A stretch of DNA of 64,000 nucleotides from Limnomonas spitsbergensis. Lineage: Eukaryota; Chlorophyta; Chlorophyceae; Chlamydomonadales. The stretch is from NCBI GenBank assembly GCA_037349105.1, contig JAYJMM010000114.1:5199501-5263500 (forward strand), in the 5' to 3' direction. Within the stretch, counting starts at the first letter, position 1. Each line of letters opens with the position of its first letter. Positions 30,901 to 43,600 of this stretch are shown here, one piece after another. The notes beneath the pieces were generated by a model. That model did not search any database and was not told where the DNA came from. It saw only the letters and a program-made list of their open reading frames with translations. A program made the translations under genes and the position numbers.

Positions 30901-33900
30901 CCCTCTTTCTTTCCCCTGAATCTCCATTTTTTTATTTCTTATTGCAGCCAGAGGCTGCACGAAGTCGAGCAGCTACACGTTGGACCCTAGACCCTAAGTT
31001 GCTGTTGCCTGGAGCATGGTGCAGCATTTTTAAAGCTGCCAACAAAAGCGGCACGTTCACCAAGTAATAGAAAACCATGCAAACCGTATGGTAGCTCACC
31101 TAGTGCAACAGCCGAACGGATGGCCTCCTTGATCCATGCCTCAAGACATATCGTTTATTTGTTCATTTAAAAAAAAACTTGCCCACCGTGTTTTTAGGGT
31201 TTAGGGTTAAGTGTTTAGGGGGAGGACAGGTCGCACATTGTCCAACAGCACGACCTTGTTATGGCCGGTGCCAACAGCAAGATCCAGTCTTGTTTTAAAT
31301 TACCAGCAGTACTTGCATACCGTAAATAATAATCGCACCTGTATTCATACCTGCTTTCACACCTGTATTCATACCTCTTTTCATACCTGTATTCACAACC
31401 GGCCCCTGCAGTCATATTATTATTATATATGCCTGCCCACCACACTGTTTCCCCAGTATTAGAAGCAGGTCGCACCTTGTCCAACATTCTGCACACCCGT
31501 ATTTAAATTATGATAAAAGAAACATGCATGCCTGCCACACTGCTTTTCCAGTATTTAAATTATGATAAAAGAAACATGCATGCCTGTCACACTGTTTTCC
31601 AGTATTTAACCCAGGTCACACCTTGTCCAACAGCTCGACCTTGTTCTGGCCGGTGGTGGGCGCATCCATATAGGGTGCAGGGAGAAGACAGGCTTAGGGT
31701 TTAGGGTTAAGGGAGAAGACAGGTCACACCTTATCCAACAGCTTGACCTTGTTCTGGCCTGTGGCGGGCGCATCCATATAGGGTGTAGGGAGAAGACAGG
31801 CTTAAGGTTTAGGGTTTAGGGAGAAGACAGGTCACACCTTATCCAACAGCTTGACCTTGTTCTGGCCTGTGGCGGGCGCATCCATATAGTTCTTTTTCAG
31901 GAAGGCGTGGAACTCCCTGGAGGGCAAACGGAAGAATACCGGTAATTGAATTATATTGGCGCGGAAGAGCAACGGTGATAACACAAATAGATTCAGCGCG
32001 GGATAGTACATTTACTGGATAATCAACTCTCTGAAGCCTCAGGAGTTTCGCCCCTGCAATAAGGTGCAGGTGCGAAACTCCTGAGGCTTCAGAGAAAAGA
32101 AATCTCAAATAGGCCTGCACGTGCCCAGGTACTGTACATAGGGTTCAGCACGCATGCAGCCTAAACCCCTACCTCCTGAACCCTTACCTGTACCCCTTAA
32201 CCCCATCTGCGCTTGTGCATCCCTTCCGGCGTACACGTGTGAGGCTTCATAGGGTTTTAGACACACTAAGTCTGGACCCTATCCCCTAAACCCACCTGCG
32301 CGTGTACAGCCCATCGGACGTGCATGTGTGTGGCAGTTAGGGTTTGGGACACCCAAAGTCTGAACCCTTTCCCCTTAACCCATACCCGTATGTACTTTTA
32401 CAGCCCCTCTCGTAGGTCCAAGTACAGGGTTCAATCGCTCAGGACACATTAACCCTCATCCCCAACCCCCACCCCCGCTTGTACAGCCCCTCCGACGTGT
32501 ACATGTCGAAGTCTATTAAGTTACTGACACACTAAACATAAGTCCTAAACCCCAACGCCCCTAAGCTGTACCCCCACCCCCACTTGTACAGCCCCTCCCA
32601 TGTGTATATGTCGAGGTACACAGGGTTTAGGGTTTTGGGTTTAAGACACATCGCCTATTGGCCCTAAACCCTACAACCACACACACCTCCCCCCTACCTG
32701 CGCTTGTACAGCCCCTCCGACGTGTAAATGTCTTCGCAAGCGCCCTTGAATGGAAACAGGTTGTTGATCCACTGCAAGATGCCGCAGTCCTGAGGAGAGG
32801 AGGCGGTGGGAGGGTTGGGACGTGGGGTCAGCTTCATGGTGCAATCTCTCAGCCACACCTCAGCTACATTGAAAGCGCACCTCATCTACAATTCAGCTAC
32901 CTGTACATTGTGAGCCTGCGCTACTACGTAGCTGTACCACCTATTAACTCCTAGCAATAATTTAGGTGTATTTTGATCATTCAGCTACAAGGACAAAGCC
33001 AGGCACACTTCGGCTACATCCCGTCCAGTTTGAAGATCCATTGTAGGATGCCCGGGTCCTGCGGGAAGGAAGGGGAGCAGGGACAACAATACTTGCCGTT
33101 TCGGTCAAAAACCCGTATTATACTGTGTTGTATTGTATTGTATCCAAACAGTCCACTACGGTGCACCGACTGGAAATCCACACTTTTGTCCCGTACTGGC
33201 AAAACATCCCGTATCGTACCGTATCGTATTACCATACTCCGTATCCTGTGGCCCTGAAGGGCAATCAGCTACACTCGGATGCATTCGGCTACAACAGGGT
33301 CCTTAAATGGGTCTAGGATCTCAAAGGGTTCGCCGATCTCAAATTTCAACCTCACCATTTTTTTTCGAGCCGGAGACGTTTTAAAATATGTCCGGTTACC
33401 CGAAAAGTGTGAAAAGTGTGATTGTTTCCCCCTGCTACTGAGCTGATCAGGGCTGACATCAGAAGACCATCCTTGGTAATATTACAACTGCATATCAATC
33501 AAACAGAGGCACTCCAGAAAAGCGAGGATGTAGTTTGAAGGTGCGGTCGAGTCATGTAAACTTTGAGGGGCAGGATGTCGTCAAACCCTTAACCCCTAAC
33601 CCTAACCCCTGACCCCAACCCCTAATCCTTAACCCTAAAACCCCATCCCCTCAGACCCTGAACTTGGCAGTCGTCATCTTGAAGGAAGACTGTGAGGTGG
33701 ATCAGATTCGAGGGAAGCTCTGTTGCGTCGGTGAGGTCGAGCTCCAGTGCAAAGCTTAAGTTGCAATGGAAATGAGTAGTCGGAGGTTTAATAGGAGCCG
33801 GACAATATTCCTAAGCCTCCGGCCCAAGATGACCCAGCCAGGAAACATCCACACTTCCTCTCTGTTTTACCGACTTTGCCGGAGGGCCCTCTAGCTTTTC

Positions 33901-36900
33901 TTCCGATTATTTTTTCTTCGGCCAGGAGTCCGCGGTAACTGGCCGGTTTTTAGAACCCTGAGCTACACTCAGGCTTCAATTCGGCCACACTTCAGCAGGT
34001 CAGCTACACTTCAGCTACACTGCGGCTTCACTCAAGCAACACTAAGCTACACTTCAGCTACACTTAAGCTACACTTCAGCTACACTTCAGCTACACTTCA
34101 GCTACACTTAAGCTACACTTCAGCTACACTTCAGCTACACTTCAGCTACACTTCAGCTACACTGCGGCTTCACTCAAGCTTTACTACAACTTAGTGACAA
34201 GCAGTTTAACATGCCTCAGCGACGGTCAGCACAACGTACATCAGTATTTGATGGTACAATGTACCTCGGCGATGGGCATTACAATGATGTACAGTACAAC
34301 TTACTCAGTGTTGGGCAGTACATCACACATCAGTGTTGGACAGTACAACATACCTCAGTAATGGGAAGTACATGGACAGTGATGGGCAGTACAGTGTACA
34401 TCAGGGATGGACAGTACAAGTTACCTCAGTGTTGGACAGCGCAACGTATCAAAGCCACGGCCGGTATGACACGTACGTCAATGATGGGCGGTACAGCGTA
34501 TCTCAGCAGCGGCCAGTACAGCGTGTGCCAGCAACAGGCAGTATTAAGTACCTCAGTGACGGGCAGTACAGTGCATCTCAGCAACGGCCAAAACAGCGTA
34601 TCTCAGCAATGGGCAGTATAACGTACCTCAGTGATGGGCAGTACAGCGTAGGTACGGATCTGGAGATTTCGCCGCCTCGTCGCATCCCCGCGGCTGAAGA
34701 GACTGTTGAGCATGCCTGGAGGAGTGAGAGGGTGGAGAGGGGGTCGATCTTGACATAGCACGTCTGGGGGGGGCGAGCTGAAGAGGCTGTCCAGCAGGCC
34801 TGGAGGAGGGAGACGTTTGAGTATACTGTCATCATGTGCAGCATGCTAGGGTGCGGGGGGCTGTCTCCGCTGTCCCAGGGCAGACTGAACCCTCAACCCT
34901 GAACCCTAAGCTCTAAACCCTAGGGACTCACCCATTCTTCCACTCCCTCTCGTCCCTAACCTGAAACCTCCTACACCCTAAAGCCTCCGTAAGTAAACTC
35001 TGAGTAAACTCCCTAATTAAACTCCTACACCCTAAAGCTATAACCCTAGCCATGTGCCCCACTGGCATTGGATCCCAGCATCGGACCATCCACCCTGATT
35101 CAAAAGGGAGATTTGGGTTCCACCTTACACCCGCAAGGGCTATAGACAGCTCTGTCAGCCCAGCCCTAGACCTTCAAAAATGAGCCCTTAACCCCCTTAA
35201 TCCCCCCTCACCCTTATACCCTAAACACACCCCCCTCCCCCAAACACCCACCGAAGACCCTCATATTATCTGAACCCTGAAAGCGCCCTCCTCCCATAAA
35301 CCCCTAAAAACCAATCCCACACAAACATCACAAAATCCGAACCCTGAACCCCTGAACCCCAGAGCCCTAAAATCCCACACACTACAAAACAACCCCTGGA
35401 ACCCACTCACATGAGAAATTCAAGAGCTTGTAATATTCAATTATTTATATTTTGAGCACGGCATCCTTGGGCAAAGGCCACGAATTCAATTTGATTTAAT
35501 GAGGGCCAACATGAGCCAACATGGCACCCAATTAGATGCGGTACAATCCAATGTGGTATAATTGATTGTGGTGTAATCAAATGGCGCCCAATTAAATGCG
35601 GCACAATTAAATGCGGTATACCATAATAAAATGTGTGTATAATCAATTCACATACCTGCAAAGTCCATGAGCCGATAATCTTTTCGCAGGTCATCCTTGG
35701 GCTTGCCCAGGAAGGGGTAGGTCTTGCCGTCACTCCCAATAAAGGTGATCTTCTTGGGACGCTGCAGAGAGGCCATCACCTGATAGCGAATCCAGGGGGG
35801 TTAAGGTTTAGGGTTAAGGGTTTAGGGTTGAGGGTTTCAGTTTAAGGGTGAAGGGTTAAGGGCTTAAGAAATACGGGTTGAGGGTCACTTCCAACAAAAG
35901 TGTCATTATTGGGCGGCAGAAACGGGACGAGAAGAGGAGGTGTCATGCGCTTCCAATGGTTGCTTAGACTCAGGGCTAAGGATTCAAGGGCTTAGGTGTA
36001 ACCTAAGAACAACGATTAGATTTCTCCCCGGGACAGTGTCCACAACCTGCTGCTGGGTTAGGGGTTCTGATTTAGGGTTCAGGGTTAAGGTGTATCCCTA
36101 GCAAAAATACGATTCCCACCAGGATGGTATACTCCATGCCCGCAATGGTGACCACATGCTGCTGTTGGGTTAGGGGTTATGATTCAGGGTTTAGGGTTTA
36201 GGGTTAAGGTGTATCTCTAGCAAAAACACGATTTCTCACCAGGATGGTGTCCTCCATGCCCGCAATGGTAACCACATGCTGCTGCTGGGAGGCCGCCGCC
36301 GCCGCCGCCGCTGCTGCGGAGGCGCTGCTGCTGCCGCCTCCGCCGCTCGCTCTGCCCCCGGGCGCTGCCGGCACAGGCGGCAGGGGGCTCGAGAAGGCGT
36401 CCTGGACGGGCACCATGACCTGGACAGGGGGGGGGGGCGAATTAGGGTTAAGAGTTTAGGCGTCCTAGAGGGGGGCTGTATAAGATTTAGAGCTAGGTGT
36501 CCTGGACAGGCACCATGACCTGGACAGGGGGGGGGGGGCGAATCAGGTTTAAGGGTTCAGACAGTACAGGGTATACGTGAATTAGGGTTAAGAGTTAGGC
36601 GTCTTGGACAAGCACCATGACCTGGACAGGGGGGGAGGGGGGAATTAGGGTTAAGTGTTTAGGCGTCTTTGAGGGGGACGTGGATTAGGGTTAAGTGTTT
36701 AGGCGTCCTAGAGGGGGATGGTGGATTCGAGTTAAGGGTTTAGTTTAGGCGTCTTAAAGGGGGGAGGTGGACTAGGGTTAAAGGTTTAGGCGTTCTGGAG
36801 GGGGGGGGGGGGGTGAATTAGGGTTAAGGGTTTAGGCGTCTTAGAGGGGGGAGGTGGATTAGGGTTAAGGGTTTAGGCGTCTTAGAGGGGGGCGGTGAAT

Positions 36901-37643
36901 TAGGGTTAAGGGTTTAGGCGTCCTAGAGGGGGGTGGTGGATTCGAGTTAAGGGTTTAGGCGTCTTAAAGGGGGGAGGTGGACTAGGGTTAAAGGTTTAGG
37001 CGTTCTGGAGGGGGGGGGGTGAATTAGGGTTAAGGGTTTAGGCGTCTTAGAGGGGGGAGGTGGATTAGGGTTAAGGGTTTAGGCGTTCTGGGGGGGGGGT
37101 GAATTAGGGTTAAGGGTTTAGGCGTCTTAGAGGGGGGAGGTGGATTAGGGTTAAGGGTTTAGGCGTTCTGGGGGGGGGGTGAATTAGGGTTAAGGGTTTA
37201 GGCGTTCTGGAGGGGGGGAAGGTGGATTAGGGTTAAGTGTTTAGGTGTCTTAGAGGGGGAAGGTGAATTAGGGTTAAGGGTTTAGGCGTCCTAGAGGGGG
37301 GAGGTGGATTAGGGTTTAGGGTTTAGGCGTTCTGGAGGGGGGGGGGTGAATTAGGGTTAAGGGTTTAGGCGTCTTAGAGGGGGGAGGTGGATTAGGGTTA
37401 AGGGTTTAGGCGTCTTAGAGGGGGGAGGTGAATTAGGGTTAAGGGTTTAGGCGTCCTAGAGGGGGGAGGTGAATTAGGGTTAAGGGTTTAGGCGTCTTAG
37501 AGGGGGGAGGTGAATTAGGGTTAAGGGTTTAGGCGTCCTAGAGGGGGGAGGTGAATTAGGGTTAAGGGTTTAGGCGTCTTAGAGGGGGGAGGTGAATTAG
37601 GGTTAAGGGTTTAGGCGTCCATGACGAGCACCATCACCGGGGG

Positions 37644-37682
<39 letters not shown>

Positions 37683-40600
37683 CGGGGGGCGGTTGGGGGC
37701 AGGCGACAGAGGCAGGGGGGCGAGGTGCCAGTTGCCCGTGAAGAGGTGGAGAGGGCATTCGAATTCAGTACCAATGGGATAGGAAGAATTTTCAAATTTA
37801 GCACACGAGGTCTTCAAACAAATCAATTTGATAATGCCCCGTTATCCTGGGTTTGGTTGCGCGTGTGTGTGGGGGATTTGAAATCACAGAGTATCTGGCT
37901 CACGGTCAGGCACGCCCTTAAAGGCAAGGCATGCCCTTATAGGCGAGGCACGCCCGTAAAGGCGAGGCATGCCTTTCTGCCCTATGAGTTTGTTCCTTGT
38001 TCAGATAGTATGCGCGGCCTTGCAGGCGGGCGGACGCGCCTTGCAGGCGGGCGGACGCACCTGGCAGGCGGGCGGACGCACCTGGCAGGCGGGCGGACGC
38101 ACCTGGCAGGCGGGCGGACGCACCTGGCAGGCGGGCGGACGCACCTGGCAGGCGGGCGGACGCACCTGGCAGGCGGGCGGACGCACCTGGCAGGCGGGCG
38201 GACGCACCTGGCAGGCGGGCGGACGCACCTGGCAGGCGGGCGGACGCACCTGGCAGGCGGGCGGACGCACCTGGCAGGCGGGCGGACGCACCTGGCAGGC
38301 GGGCGGACGCACCTGGCAGGCGGGCGGACGCACCTGGCAGGCGGGCGGACGCACCTGGCAGGCGGGCGGACGCACCTGGCAGGCGGGCGGACGCACCTGG
38401 CAGGCGGGCGGACGCACCTGACACGGCAGCAGCTTGAGCAGCTTGTCGAACTCTTGAGAGGCAGAGATGGTCTTGACCTGAGCGTGGGGTGTGCATGTGA
38501 AAAAGTGTGGTATTTGTGTGAGAGGGTGTGATGATGCTTGTGTGAAGGTGTGATGTTGTGTGTACAAGTGTGATGTTTGTGAGTGAGAGTGTGGTATTTG
38601 TGCAAGACAGTGTGACGTGGGGTAAAGCAGCGTTCAGGAGAGCTCTTGCTTCCGGGATTTTTTTCGTGATTATACCGGTAACATATACCGATAATTGTTT
38701 TTATATTATAATTGTTATTATTTGATGAAAGGAAGGACTGCGGATTTGTTTCCACCCTGGACGCCACGACAGACATTCTGCAAGTCCCGACGCAACCTGC
38801 CACCCTGCTGGTTGGATGGAATCCAGCGGCAAGGCATATTTTCTATTTATGACAGAGAGGAAAGGGCTGCGGATCTGTCCCCCCACCCCAAGAGTCCCGA
38901 CGCAGCCTGCCACCCTGCTGGTTGGACAGTGTCCAACAGCAAGGCATCCTCTCTTAACGCATGTTCTGCCGATAATGAACACCTGCTTCTGGTGGCCCTC
39001 TCCTGGCAACAAGCTTGGCTCAATTAGGGTTTAGGGTTTAGGGTTTAAGGTTCATGCTAAGGGCTGGCGATGGCCGTAGAAATACTTTTTACGTATGTAC
39101 AGTACGGTATGTACGACGTCACGAAAAACGTCGTACACGACCTACAGTATTTCGTATGCTCGCCATTTGGCATATTGTCGTCAGTATTCGACAGCGTTCA
39201 GCCTCGCAGCATTATCACATGTCGGACAATGAAACACACGCGGGGGGGCTTGAGGACGACCCTCACACCCCTATAGCTCAAAAAATCAGTGGCCAGCACT
39301 TCGACCCCGAAAGTGCCTGCAAGAAACTGCAAGCTATGAAATCCGGTAGCAAGAAAGCCAAGTATTGGGACTCGCTCAATGTCGTGAAGCTCCCTCGTTC
39401 AGACGGCAGTTGGATTGCCGCGCTGCAATGCAAGGACTGCGAGAAGCAGCTGGGCATCTCGAACGTCTACCGGATTGGGGCCAGCCACTTTCTCAGCAGC
39501 AAGTCGCCGTGTCGTAATCCTTATGAACTGACTGATTGAATGCAAAGCATGGCCACATGGGCTCGTGGCCGCATGGGTGCATGGCATGTTGCATGGAAGC
39601 ATGGGTGCATGGCATGTTGCATGGAAGCATGGGTGCATGGCATGTTGCATGGGTATCATTTGATAAATATAACGAGGCTGAATCCCTTATTTTGCTATAT
39701 TTTCATTGCAAAGGCTTCCCACAATGTAAGGGATGAAGAAACACCCCTTCCTGATGGTTTAGAGCGGCTTTAGCCTGGGTCTAAAAACCCTGGGGAAAAG
39801 ATCATCTACGACATACGTATGTACGGTATGTACGGCGTATGCAGCATCAGAATATACGGCAGGCGCCAGCCCTATTGATCATGCCAGTCTGGGTTTAGGC
39901 ACCTTTGTAGGGTTCAGACTTCAGACACATTTAGGGTGTACGATCTTCAAGGATTTAAGGTTTCATGTTTTTTATGGTGTAGGATATTTAAGGGTTTGGA
40001 TGGTTGTGAGATGTAGGATATAAGGTGTGGGCTCAAATATAGTTCATGCCCAGCTGGGGTTCAGGCATATTTCCAGGGCTAAGGCTCATTTAGGCTCTTT
40101 GAAGGCTCAAGCTAATTTAGGGCTCAGACTCATGAAGGGTCAAGAAAGATTAATTTGAGCAAAGGCATGCCTTCTTACCTGCTTCTGGTTGGATGGCTTA
40201 GGGGTTTAGGCTCTTAAAAGGTTTAAGCTAATTTAGGGCTCAGACGTATCCAGGGTTAAGAGTCATTTTCGAACACAGGTATGCCTTCCCACCTGCTTCT
40301 GGTTGGATGGCGTCCAGTGGCAGAGCTTGATGAGGTGGTCTGTTAGCAGGGAGAACTGGTCGAAAAGGCGCCGCGAGGCGTCGTCGGGCGCGGTCTTGCG
40401 GGCCGCAACAAGGATGCTGTTGGCGGCGTTGCGGCGCGCGGGGACGGTGGACTTGCAGACGGCTGCCAGGGACCACAGCACCTGACGGGGGGGAGCGGGA
40501 GAGCAGGGTTCAGAGTTCAGAGTTCAGGGTGTAGGGAGCAGGGTTCAGGGTCCAGGGTGTAGGATGAGAACAAGGATGCTGTTGGCGGCATTGCGGTGAG

Positions 40601-43600
40601 CAGGGAGGGTGAGGGACAACAGAACCTGACGGGGGGGCGGGGAGTAGGGTTTAGGGTTGAGGTTAAGGGCTGAGAGTTAAGGGCGGTAGAGGGGCAGGGG
40701 ACGGTGGATTTGCAGGCTGCAGCCAGACAGCACAGGACCTGAGAGGGGGGAGAGGGGCAGTGAGCGAGGTTGCATGTTGCAGGGTTTATTTTTAGGGTTA
40801 AGGGTTTAGGATCAAGGGTTTGGGTTTATTTGTAGGGTTTGAGGTTTGAAGGACAGGACCTGAGAGGGGTGGGGGGCAGGGAACAAGGTTACATGTTGTA
40901 GGGTTGAGTTTTTTAGGGTTTGGGTTTCAGGTTTTGAAGGAGAGGGCTTTAAAAGGCGGGGAGCGGGGAGCAGGGTGTAGGGTGTAGGGTGTAGGGTGTA
41001 GGGTGTAGGGTGGATAGCTGAGAGTTGGGACAGAAACATGTTTTAGGGTTGAGGGTTTAAGGGAAGGATGGACCGCTCGGATCATAATTTTTTGATGTGC
41101 ACTACATTTGTGACGTCAAGATGGCAATTTTGGACTGGCAGATCGCGGCGGAGATCACAGGGGCTGAGAGGGGGGAGCGGGGAGGAATACAGGGAGGAGG
41201 GTGGAGGGATACGAGTTTGAAGGACGGGACCTGGAAAGAGATAGCGGGGAGATTAGCGGGAAGCAGGGTTTAGGGTATAGGTTTAACGGTTTAAACCCTT
41301 AACATGAAGCCATAAAGCCTGGAAATGAGAGCGAGGAAATTTGCGAGGAGCTGGGTGTAGGGTATAGGGTTCAGAGGAGGAACAGGGTTAAGGGTTCAAG
41401 TTTAGGGTTAGGGGAGCGTGGACTTGCAGACCGCGGGCAGGGGAGCGGAAACGGTGGTTTTGCAGACTTCGGCTAGAATTGCAGTCAGTGGCATGACCAG
41501 TTCACACTTATCCACACCTGTCCCCACTCCTTCATACCTGTTGCGGTAAAAAATACATCAGCCAGCCCGGCCTGGATGGTTTGCACCTTTTCATGAACGT
41601 CGGGGTGTAGGTGATAGATCTGGCTGGTCAGCAGCAGCCCTCCAGTTCCCACCTATTCACACCTGTCTCCCACTCTTTCATACTTGCTGGGGGGACGCAT
41701 CACCCAGCCTGAAGATGAAGGTTTGAACCACCTCGCAAACATTAGGGTTCGGGTGGCAGACCTGGCTGGACAGCAGCTTCCTCACTTCACACTTATTCAC
41801 ACACGTCACACTTTTTCACACCTGCTGCGGGAACGCATCAGCCAGCCTGACGAGGATGGTTTGCACCACTTCATGAACGTCGGGGTTTGGGTGTAAGATC
41901 CGGCTGGTCAGCTGCGGCAGGGCCAGCAGCCATGCCGTGGGCGGTAGAGCCCGCGACAAGTGCTTCATCAGATTGACCACCTAAAGGAAGACAAACCATC
42001 GAATGGTTTAGATTTAAGATCCTCATCAGGTCTAGGATCCCAGATCTTAGATGTTAAATATCAGCAGCCAGGCAGTGGTCGGTAGAGAGCACGACAAGTG
42101 CTTCATGAGATTGATCACCTATGGGAGGGGAACCGGGAATGATTTAGATCGAAGATCTCATCAGATCTAGGATCTCAGATCTGAGCAGCAGTACAGTGGA
42201 CAGCAGAGCGCGACAAGTGCTTCATCAAGTTTACCCCCCTTTGGATAGCAAGCCAGTAATGGTTAGATCTATGATCCCAGATTTTAGATCTCAGATCTCA
42301 GTAGCTACACAATGCGCGGCACAATGCACGTCCTTCATCAGGTTGACCATCTACAGGGAAGTTGACCAATGGTTAAGATCTCATATATCAGATCTCATCA
42401 GATCTAGATCTTTGATCAGCAGCCAGGCCGTAGGCTACAGCTACCGCAACAAGTCTTGATCAGATTGACCTCCTACCGGTCGGTTAACCAGGAGTGCTTT
42501 AGATCTAAGATCTATTTTTTTGATCTTGGATCTCAGCAGCTGGGCCATGTGCGGCAGCAATCTCCGCAGGTACTGCATCAGGTTTTACCACTTGATAGGT
42601 GGGGAGGGGACAGGGGGGGGGCAAACCATAAAATGTTTAGATCAAAGATCAAAGACGTTGGATCTCGGGCCTCATAAGCTGGGGCCTGTCACACAGAGGA
42701 TCTCCAACCTTTGCCACACATCCTCACACCTGCACCCCCACACCTTCCCACACCTGCACCTCCACACACTCCTTCACACCTGTGTCGCCGCGTTCCTCTC
42801 CTTCGAATGCATGACCCTGCCCCCCCTGCCGCCGGTGCCGGGGCCTGCCACGCTGAGGATCTCAAGCCCAAAGTCGCAGTAGAGCGTGATCACGCGTGGC
42901 AGGCTGTGGAGCAGGTGCCGCCGCCCTGCCTCTATCGAGCGCCCGTAGTTGTGCAGGAGGTCAGGGAGGTACTCGCAGTAGGCGCGCTCCTCACCCAGCC
43001 CAACCACGCGGGTGCGGCCGCTAAGCCTAGTTAAGGGATAAGGGGACAGAGTTCAATGATAGGCTTGAGGAAAAGGGTTTGGGTTTCGTGGTAGTTGTGC
43101 AAGAGGTCAGGGAGGTACTCGCAGTGCGCACGCTCCTCACCCAGCCCGACCACGCGGGTGCGGCCGCTGAGCCTGGTCAAGGGTTCAGAGTTAAAGGTTT
43201 AGGGTTTGGAGTTTAGGGTTTGGGGTTGGGCGATGGAGTGCCTGTAACTGGACTGGAGGTATGGCAGGTGCTTGCAGTGCGCACGCTCCTCACCCAGCCC
43301 GACCACACGGGTGCGGCCGCTGAGCCTGGTCAAGGGTTGAAAGTTGAGGTATTGGGGTGGACGGGGTCTAGATTTGGGACTGTCAATGGGCCTGGCACTA
43401 GTTTAGGGTTTAGGGATTAGGGTGTAGGTTTGATCGGGACTAGCACCGGGAGCGGGAGCAAGAACGTTCATACTTGCTTGAGTGTGGGTAAGAGACACGG
43501 TCCCCTCAGCCACATCTTCAGAAATTGCAGCGGGCCTGCCCCACTTCCACCGGCTATGGGCCTGCCCCATTCTCACCCGGCTGCAGGCCTGCCCTTGCTC

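Noticed and set aside
34764..34812. Second possible acceptor for ATR exon 24
   Set aside because: Its residues ([13 protein letters not shown]) diverge before the conserved RRR..IRTY. The acceptor at 34716 gives a better match and correct phase.
38028..38417. CRISPR-like appearance of the 21-bp array
   Set aside because: Direct tandem units without spacers, in a eukaryotic intron.
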